A stretch of 5,038 nt of DNA, taken from positions 1 to 5,038 of the forward strand of contig JAUPVD010000076.1 of NCBI GenBank assembly GCA_030917225.1. The letters run 5' to 3'. Shown here in pieces: positions 1 to 5,038 of this stretch. How positions within the stretch are numbered: position 1 is the first letter of the stretch; every line of letters begins with the position of its first letter. The notes under the pieces were generated by a model. That model did not search any database and had not been told where the DNA came from. It worked only from the letters and a program-made list of their open reading frames with translations. Origin of the DNA: Pseudomonadota bacterium. GTDB taxonomy: Bacteria > Pseudomonadota > Gammaproteobacteria > Burkholderiales > Rhodocyclaceae. The position numbers and the translations under genes were made by a program.

Positions 1-182
1 AGGTGGTGCTGCGCTTCAATTCCGACCCCAACCTCGAGCAGCTTGAGCGCGAGTACCTCCGTCAGGTGATGGCAAAGTACGGCGGTAATCGGCAGAAGAC
101 GGCTGCGGTCCTCGGCATCAGCGAACGGAACATATACCGCCTGATCGAGAAATATGGTTTTGGCAGCAAGGCGGAAACCTGA
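1..182 (+). CDS. C-terminal end of a sigma-54-dependent (NtrC/AtoC-type) response regulator, partial at 5' end
   Basis: The reading frame begins at position 3 and runs 59 codons to TGA at 180-182; the start lies left of the window. Visible residues 11-26 form an amphipathic helix (LEQLEREYLRQVMAKY). This leads into a Fis-type helix-turn-helix at residues 30-51, whose turn reads AAVLGISERNIYRLIEKY. In NtrC-family activators this segment follows the receiver and AAA+ sigma-54-interaction domains and binds the upstream enhancer. Those domains lie outside the window, so the assignment rests on the C-terminus alone. A stand-alone Fis-like protein is possible but less likely. The helix does not closely resemble the HoxA/HupR hydrogenase-regulator tail as I remember it, so I give no gene symbol. 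The family is probable; the target genes are unknown. Confidence 0.82.
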   Translation, partial: VVLRFNSDPNLEQLEREYLRQVMAKYGGNRQKTAAVLGISERNIYRLIEKYGFGSKAET

Positions 183-204
183 ATTTTGCTCAAGGTTTTC
201 CACC
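170..204 (+). terminator. Imperfect stem-loop overlapping the regulator stop codon; weak terminator candidate
   Basis: Positions 173-180 (GGAAACCT) can pair with 193-201 (AGGTTTTCC) with one bulged T, leaving a 12-nt loop. GG at 170-171 can add pairs with CC at 203-204 across one mismatch. The stem is interrupted, the stop codon at 180-182 sits at its apex side, and no T-run follows, so it does not fit a standard intrinsic terminator. It could instead be a transcript-end or processing hairpin, or chance. Confidence 0.2.
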
Positions 205-395
205 GGAGTTGATTTCTGAACTTAAAGGGCATGCGACCTCACTGCGTCGAAGCCACAGAGAACATGCTGAGCTCCCAAGCCTCGAAAACTGTCGCGCGGA
301 CGTGACGAAAGGATGATTTTCCTGCTACTTTTTCGGTCCTGACGGTACCGCGCAAACCTCAATGCGATACCATTAGAAAACAACGGAATGCTGAA
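183..395. other. Intergenic region with no supported gene; probable leader of the cyclic-di-GMP gene
   Basis: This 213-bp gap separates the regulator stop from the start of the large sensor gene and looks richer in A and T than its flanks. I looked for sigma-70, sigma-54 and sigma-28 promoters. The best -10-like string is TACCAT at 368-373, with no -35 at a proper distance, so I call no promoter. An 8-bp palindrome, CGGTACCG, lies at 343-350, but this length is expected by chance. The long frame on the opposite strand starts inside the sensor gene and resembles no protein I know. A promoter is likely here if the sensor gene is not co-transcribed with the regulator. Confidence 0.5.
384..388 (+). 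promoter_or_regulatory. Weak ribosome binding site for the cyclic-di-GMP gene
   Basis: CGGAA ends 7 nt before the ATG at 396 and gives only a short GGA match to the anti-Shine-Dalgarno sequence. It supports the start at 396, which is the first ATG after the in-frame TGA at 303-305 and which places a positively charged N-tail directly before the first membrane segment. Translation initiation is probably modest. Confidence 0.45.
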
Positions 396-3300
396 ATGAC
401 CGAACCGAACACACCTGTCTCGATTCGCCACAACCGCAAACAGACCCTGCGCTCGCTGGGTCTGATCCTGTTTGCCGTCTACGCCCTGTTTGCCTATGAG
501 CTTTGGGACGGCTATCACAACGAGCTCAAGCGCGCCCAGGTCACCACCCGCAACTACGCCGCGGCGCTCGAGTCCCGCCTTGACGCCACGCTACGGCACG
601 CCGACCGCATCCTGCTGGCGCTGGCCAAAAACCTGCCCCCCGACGCCTTGAGCCAGGAAGCAGCGCCCCGCTACAACGAGGAGTTGCGTAAGGAGCTGGA
701 CACCCGCCTGATTAATTTCGACGAACTTTCCAGCTTGCGGGTTCTGGATGCGGATGGCCGAGGGCTCTACGCCTCAAACACTGAAACAGCGTGGCAGAGA
801 GCCATCGGTGACCGCACCTTTTTCCGCGAGTTGCGCGACAACGCAAACGCTGGTCTGGTGGTGTCGGAAGTCTTTGTTTCAGAAAACGGGGCGAGCACCT
901 ACCTGATTCTGGCCCGTGCCATCCGCGGCAAGGACGGGGGTTTTCTGGGTGTCGCCGCCGCCGAATTCAACCTGGCGTACTACCAGAAACTCTTCCAGGG
1001 TATCGACCTTGGTCCTTCGGGTGCGATCAGCCTGCGCCGTAGCGACACTCATGCCTATGTCACCCGCTGGCCGGACCTGATCGACGAGATCAACAAGCCG
1101 TTTGTCGCAACCCATCCGATTGTGCGCTTGGTCGCCGAAGGCAAGACGCCTGTCACCTATCGTCGAGCGGCACAGGTCGATGGAGTCGCCCGTGTCTTCT
1201 CGGTTCATGCGCTGAAGAACTATCCGTTCTACTTCACCGTCGGTCAGGCAGAAGATGATGTGCTGCGCGAATGGCGCCACCAGACTTTGCTGGTAGGCGC
1301 TGCCGCAATTCTCTTGCTGGCATTCTTGCTGGCCCTGCTCAGTCGCCTCTGGAAGAGCGAAAACGCCGTATCAAAGACGCTGAAGAATCTTCAGGACAGC
1401 GAGCATCGCCTGCGCGAGGAAAGCGACAATCTGCTCATCTTCCGCCGCCTGGCGGAAAACGCCGGTCAGGGTATCGGCATGGTGCAGATGGATGGCACGC
1501 TTGTCTATGCCAACCCGGCCTTGCGGCAGATGCTGGATATCGGGCTTAATGCCGACTGTCGGTCCTTTGCCTCCGACCAGTTTTTCAGCGAGGGTGACCA
1601 GACCCGGCTGCGCCAGGAAATCGTTCCCGGTGTCATTCACACCGGCCAATGGACCGGGGAGCTTCAGTTGCAGTTGCCGGACGGGCGCCGCATCCCGACC
1701 CTGCACAACATGTTCGCCATCCGCGATGCGCGTGGCAAACCGATTGCACTGGCCAACGTGCTGGTGGATCTGAGTGACCGCCACCAGTTGGAGCAACGCA
1801 ACCGGCAACTGCTGGCGGAGATGGATACCCTGCTGAGCAATGCGCTGGTTGGCATCGTGCACCTCAAGCACCGCGAAGTCGTCTTCTGCAACAGCAAGAT
1901 GGAGCAGCTGTTCGGCTACGGGCCGGGCGAACTGCTCGGCAAATCCTCATCAACCTTCTACGCGTTGATGGAGGATTTTGAACGTATCGGCGAGGACGCC
2001 TATCGGGTGGTTGGTAGTGGCGAGGATTACAGTACCGAGATGCTGCTGCGGCACAAGGATGGCAGCGTTTTCTGGGGTGCGCTGACCGGCCGGGCCATTG
2101 ACCCCCGCTACCCCCATGAAGGCAGCATCTGGGTCTACGCGGACATCTCCGAGCGCCGCGCCGCGCAGGAAGTCTCCAACAAGCTCCTGCAGGCAGTAGG
2201 CCAGAGTCCGGTGATGATCATCATCGCCCATCGTGACGGCAGCATCGAGTACACCAACCCGGCCTTTACGCGCATTACCGGCTATACCGCGGAAGAAGCA
2301 CTCGGCCTGAATCCGCGTCTGATCAAGTCGGACGAAACCCCGCGGACGACCCACGAGGATCTCTGGAAAACTCTGATGGCGGGAAAAGTCTGGACCGGCT
2401 TGCTGCACAACCAATGCAAGGATGGGTCGCTGATCTGGGTAGATGCCTCGATGTCACCCATCGTCGATGACCGGGGTGAAGTCACGCACTTTCTGGCCAT
2501 TGAGGAAAACGTCACTGCCCGCAAGGAAGCAGACACCCTGCTCAACGAGCGCCAGGAAGCTTTCCGCCGCTTGTTCGAGGACGTGAAGGATCCGATCCTG
2601 CTGCTCAAGGACGGCCGCTTCGTTGACTGCAATGCGGCAACGCTGGAGTTGCTGGGGTATCAGGACAAGGCGCAGTTCCTGAACATGCGTCCGGCTGACA
2701 TCTCGCCGACCCATCAGCCGGATGGCAAGACCTCCGAGGCGAAAGCCCAGGAAATGATCTCGACCGCGTTCGAGGCCGGCATTCATCGCTTCGAGTGGCT
2801 GCATCAACGAGCCGATGGCTCCAACGTGCCGGTCGAGGTGACGCTGACACCGATCACCATGGGTGGCGAGGTCATCCTGCATACCATGTGGCGCGACATC
2901 ACCGACCGTCAGGCAGCGGAGTCGCGCCTGCGACTGCTGGCGGGGGTGTTCGAGTACAGCGCCGAAGCCATCCTGATCTCTGATCGAAACAACCGGATTC
3001 TCGAAGTGAATCCCTCGTTCAGCCGACTCACCGGCTACACCGCCGACGAGGTACGCGGCAAGAATCCGAGTTTCCTTTCGGCGGGCACGGCCACACGCGA
3101 GTTGTATCAGGCGATGTGGGAAGCGCTACAGAAGAGCGGACATTGGCAAGGCGAGATCTGGGATCGGCGCAAGGATGGCAGCCGCTACCCGAAGTGGCTG
3201 TCGATCTCGACGATCAAGGACAGCAAGGGCGAGGTCGAATACTACCTCGGCAGCTTCATGGACATCTCCGAGCGCAAGGAGGCGGAAGAGAAGATCAGCC

Positions 3301-4595
3301 ATCTGGCGCACTACGATGCCCTCACCGACCTGCCGAATCGCTTCAACCTGCAGGGGCGTCTCGAACAGGCGCTGGTCGCAGCGCGCCGTGAGGGCGGGCA
3401 GCGGGTGGCCGTGATGTTCCTCGACCTGGACCGCTTCAAGAACGTGAACGACACGCTGGGCCACCACGTTGGCGATATCCTGTTGCTGGAAGTAGCGAGA
3501 CGTCTGGCTGGAACCATTCGGGAAAGCGATGTCGTGGCCCGTCTCGGTGGCGACGAATTCGTTGTCGTCCTGACAGGTGTCGACGTCGACAAGGTACAAA
3601 GTGTCGCCAGCAAGATTCTGGCCTCACTGGCCGAGCCCTATCACCTTGAGGGCCACGAGTTGCATGCCACGGCAAGTATCGGCATTGCCATCTACCCGGA
3701 AGACGGCGACCGGGTCGATGTCCTCATGCAGAATGCGGATGCCGCGATGTACCACGGCAAAGCAGCAGGCCGAAACAACGCGCAGTTCTTCACGGCCAGC
3801 ATGAACGAAGCCGTGCGCGAGCGTCACCAGATGGAAAGCGACTTGCACCTCGCCATCGAGCGCGGCGAGTTCCTTCTGCACTATCAGCCGCAAATCGAAG
3901 CTAACCGCCACCCGATTGGTGCCGAGGCGCTGGTGCGCTGGCAACACCCGACGCGCGGCATGGTGTCTCCGCTCAAATTCATTCCACTTGCAGAGGAAAC
4001 CGGTCTGATTCTGCCAATTGGTCTCTGGGTTCTGGAAACCGCCTGCAAGCAGATCAGGCGCTGGGCCGACAACGCAGACACCCGCCATCTGCAGGTGGCG
4101 GTCAACGTCAGCGCCCGACAGTTCCGGCAGCCGGACTTCGTCGATCAGGTACGCGATGTACTGGCGCGCACCGCCGCCACGCCTACCTGCCTGAAACTGG
4201 AACTCACCGAAAGCCTGGTGCTCGACAATGTCGAAGACACCATCCAGACAATGCAGGAGATCAAGAAACTGGGGGTCTTCTTCTCGATGGATGATTTTGG
4301 CACCGGCTATTCATCGCTGTCGTATCTGGCGCGTCTGCCACTCGACCAGTTGAAGATCGACCGGGCTTTCGTCACCAAATTGCCGGATAGCCCCAGCGAT
4401 GCCATCATCGCCCAGACCATCATCACGATGGGGCGCAGCCTCGGACTGGATGTGATCGCGGAAGGCGTCGAAACCGAGGCCCAATGCCACTTTCTCGACA
4501 AAAATGGCTGCCACGCCTATCAGGGATTCCTCTTCAGCAAACCGCTGTCGGCTGAGGAATTTGAGGCATTCATTGCCCAGTATGCGGTGGCCTAG
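396..4595 (+). CDS. Membrane-bound Cache - five-PAS - GGDEF - EAL cyclic-di-GMP cyclase/phosphodiesterase
   Basis: This 1399-residue sensor enzyme should make cyclic-di-GMP from GTP (GGDEF) and/or hydrolyse it to pGpG (EAL) at the inner membrane. Order: basic N-tail; membrane helix about 20-37; periplasmic Cache/PDC-type region about 40-290 (DRTFFRELRD at 139-148); helix about 297-319; signalling helix 320-348; PAS1 349-465; PAS2 472-590; PAS3 592-710; PAS4 718-840; PAS5 844-962; GGDEF 963-1133; EAL 1141-1392. No HAMP is seen. PAS ends carry DLS, DIS, NVT, DIT and DIS. The cyclase has D1010, N1018, D1027, GGDEF at 1051-1055 and inhibitory site RESD at 1042-1045. The phosphodiesterase has E1177 (EALVRW), N1237, E1269, E1272, D1299-D1300 in DDFGTG, K1320, E1356, E1359 and Q1376. 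Both domains therefore look active; the net direction is unknown. I do not see the RxWY-type amino-acid signature in the Cache region. It starts 213 bp after the regulator and ends 6 bp from the convergent hybE. Confidence 0.96.
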   Translation: MTEPNTPVSIRHNRKQTLRSLGLILFAVYALFAYELWDGYHNELKRAQVTTRNYAAALESRLDATLRHADRILLALAKNLPPDALSQEAAPRYNEELRKELDTRLINFDELSSLRVLDADGRGLYASNTETAWQRAIGDRTFFRELRDNANAGLVVSEVFVSENGASTYLILARAIRGKDGGFLGVAAAEFNLAYYQKLFQGIDLGPSGAISLRRSDTHAYVTRWPDLIDEINKPFVATHPIVRLVAEGKTPVTYRRAAQVDGVARVFSVHALKNYPFYFTVGQAEDDVLREWRHQTLLVGAAAILLLAFLLALLSRLWKSENAVSKTLKNLQDSEHRLREESDNLLIFRRLAENAGQGIGMVQMDGTLVYANPALRQMLDIGLNADCRSFASDQFFSEGDQTRLRQEIVPGVIHTGQWTGELQLQLPDGRRIPTLHNMFAIRDARGKPIALANVLVDLSDRHQLEQRNRQLLAEMDTLLSNALVGIVHLKHREVVFCNSKMEQLFGYGPGELLGKSSSTFYALMEDFERIGEDAYRVVGSGEDYSTEMLLRHKDGSVFWGALTGRAIDPRYPHEGSIWVYADISERRAAQEVSNKLLQAVGQSPVMIIIAHRDGSIEYTNPAFTRITGYTAEEALGLNPRLIKSDETPRTTHEDLWKTLMAGKVWTGLLHNQCKDGSLIWVDASMSPIVDDRGEVTHFLAIEENVTARKEADTLLNERQEAFRRLFEDVKDPILLLKDGRFVDCNAATLELLGYQDKAQFLNMRPADISPTHQPDGKTSEAKAQEMISTAFEAGIHRFEWLHQRADGSNVPVEVTLTPITMGGEVILHTMWRDITDRQAAESRLRLLAGVFEYSAEAILISDRNNRILEVNPSFSRLTGYTADEVRGKNPSFLSAGTATRELYQAMWEALQKSGHWQGEIWDRRKDGSRYPKWLSISTIKDSKGEVEYYLGSFMDISERKEAEEKISHLAHYDALTDLPNRFNLQGRLEQALVAARREGGQRVAVMFLDLDRFKNVNDTLGHHVGDILLLEVARRLAGTIRESDVVARLGGDEFVVVLTGVDVDKVQSVASKILASLAEPYHLEGHELHATASIGIAIYPEDGDRVDVLMQNADAAMYHGKAAGRNNAQFFTASMNEAVRERHQMESDLHLAIERGEFLLHYQPQIEANRHPIGAEALVRWQHPTRGMVSPLKFIPLAEETGLILPIGLWVLETACKQIRRWADNADTRHLQVAVNVSARQFRQPDFVDQVRDVLARTAATPTCLKLELTESLVLDNVEDTIQTMQEIKKLGVFFSMDDFGTGYSSLSYLARLPLDQLKIDRAFVTKLPDSPSDAIIAQTIITMGRSLGLDVIAEGVETEAQCHFLDKNGCHAYQGFLFSKPLSAEEFEAFIAQYAVA

Positions 4596-4601
4596 TTCAA
4601 T

Positions 4602-5038
4602 TCAGCGTCGGCGACCAGCCAAGCCCTGGAAAAATGCCCGTCGTGCCGGAATCGGCTCATTTTCCGGCGTGGCATCAAGTTGCGCTGCCGGTACTTCGTT
4701 TGCGGCCGGCAAGGGTTCGGGAATGGAAAACAGGACTTCCAGGGCTTCTTCTGCAGCCGCCATGGCTGATTCATGCGACGTGAACTGACTGACCGAGACA
4801 AACAGCGGGCAATACTGGTAGGCGGGAATATCACCATCCGGGTCGTAATCGGCGATGAATTCCAGCGTGCCCACGGGAAGCGGTATTTTCACTCGGTCTC
4901 CGGAGGCCCGATCCGACCACAGGCTGCCACCACCGGGCAGGATGAGCAGGTGGAGGAACCACGGGCTAACTACTGCACCGACCCAATCGCCTTCGTAACG
5001 ACGAAAGCCGATAGCGGCAATCGACAAGGCGTTGTTCA
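4602..5038 (-). CDS. hybE: [NiFe]-hydrogenase assembly chaperone HybE/HoxT/HupJ family, partial (start beyond right edge)
   Basis: The visible 144 residues begin NNALSIAAIGFRRYEGDW and contain SPWFLHLLILPGGG. These match the family pattern NPALxVEAVGF...TPWFMNLxLLPG as I know it. A central segment (GTLEFIADYDPDGDIPAYQYCPLF) and the helix ESAMAAAEEALEVLF follow, then a tail rich in Pro, Ala and Glu ending RRAFFQGLAGRRR. Family members are about 160 residues, so roughly 20 N-terminal residues lie outside the window. TTG at 5025-5027 is the Leu of the conserved NxAL motif, not the start. In E. coli, HybE binds the precursor of the hydrogenase-2 large subunit and is thought to hold back Tat export until maturation is complete; HupJ and HoxT are the counterparts in hydrogen-uptake operons. 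Being convergent with the sensor gene, it must be the last gene of its operon. No rubredoxin fusion is visible. I am confident of the family; the choice of symbol among hybE, hoxT and hupJ is arbitrary. Confidence 0.88.
   Translation of the reverse strand, partial: NNALSIAAIGFRRYEGDWVGAVVSPWFLHLLILPGGGSLWSDRASGDRVKIPLPVGTLEFIADYDPDGDIPAYQYCPLFVSVSQFTSHESAMAAAEEALEVLFSIPEPLPAANEVPAAQLDATPENEPIPARRAFFQGLAGRRR

Noticed and set aside
173..190. Sigma-54 promoter using GG at 173-174 and TTGCT at 186-190
   Set aside because: The GG-to-GC distance is too long for a -24/-12 promoter and the -24 box does not match TGGCAC.
343..350. Palindrome CGGTACCG as an operator
   Set aside because: An 8-bp perfect palindrome is expected many times by chance in a window of this size and does not extend further.
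240..372. Possible cyclic-di-GMP (GEMM) riboswitch, from GCGTCGAAGCC at 243-253 and GCGCAAACC at 350-358
   Set aside because: The two strings resemble riboswitch core motifs but occur in reversed order, without the paired stems or the tetraloop-receptor arrangement.
339..373. Sigma-70 promoter from CTGACG (339-344) and TACCAT (368-373)
   Set aside because: The spacer is about 23 bp and both boxes match only 4 of 6 bases.
222..518. 98-codon minus-strand frame across the gap and the 5' end of the sensor gene
   Set aside because: It starts inside the sensor coding sequence, has no recognisable domain, and its coding half is explained by the opposite strand.
3126..3599. 157-codon minus-strand frame inside the GGDEF region, and similar long frames at 1371-1871, 1950-2414 and 3624-4088
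   Set aside because: Long antisense frames are expected in GC-rich genes; these translations look like shadows, and the plus strand encodes clear domains.
4504..4788. 94-codon plus-strand frame running past the sensor stop
   Set aside because: It overlaps the EAL end in another frame and then hybE on the other strand; its composition is shadow-like.

Overview
The window reads as a piece of a gammaproteobacterial- or betaproteobacterial-type chromosome, most likely a betaproteobacterium of the Rhodocyclales kind. This rests on high-GC coding sequence, a very large multi-PAS cyclic-di-GMP enzyme, an NtrC-type regulator end and a [NiFe]-hydrogenase chaperone of the HybE/HoxT/HupJ family. The taxon is inferred from gene style only; there is no rRNA or other marker here.

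Layout. Positions 1-182 hold the last 59 codons of a plus-strand gene ending in a Fis-type helix-turn-helix, the usual C-terminus of a sigma-54-dependent (NtrC/AtoC-type) response regulator. A 213-bp gap follows (183-395), with an imperfect stem-loop at its left end and no clear promoter. Positions 396-4595 hold one 1399-residue gene: membrane-anchored, periplasmic Cache-type sensor, five tandem PAS domains, then GGDEF and EAL. Only 6 bp separate its stop from the stop of a minus-strand gene (4602 to beyond 5038), which is the C-terminal 144 residues of a HybE-type chaperone.

How the parts may work together. The central protein should make and/or break cyclic-di-GMP in response to a periplasmic signal and several cytoplasmic ones. 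Both catalytic domains keep every key residue I can check, and the cyclase inhibitory site (RxxD) is intact. PAS3 keeps the Trp and Asn found in the FAD-type PAS domains of NifL and Aer, so a redox or oxygen input is plausible. The neighbouring HybE gene marks the 3' end of a [NiFe]-hydrogenase maturation operon arriving from the right. Whether the regulator and the cyclic-di-GMP enzyme belong to hydrogen metabolism or are only neighbours cannot be settled from this window.

I found no RNA gene, CRISPR array, insertion sequence or attachment site. I do not see a clearly new system; the observations of most interest are the candidate flavin PAS domain, the Tat-like tail of the chaperone, and the tight convergent junction.
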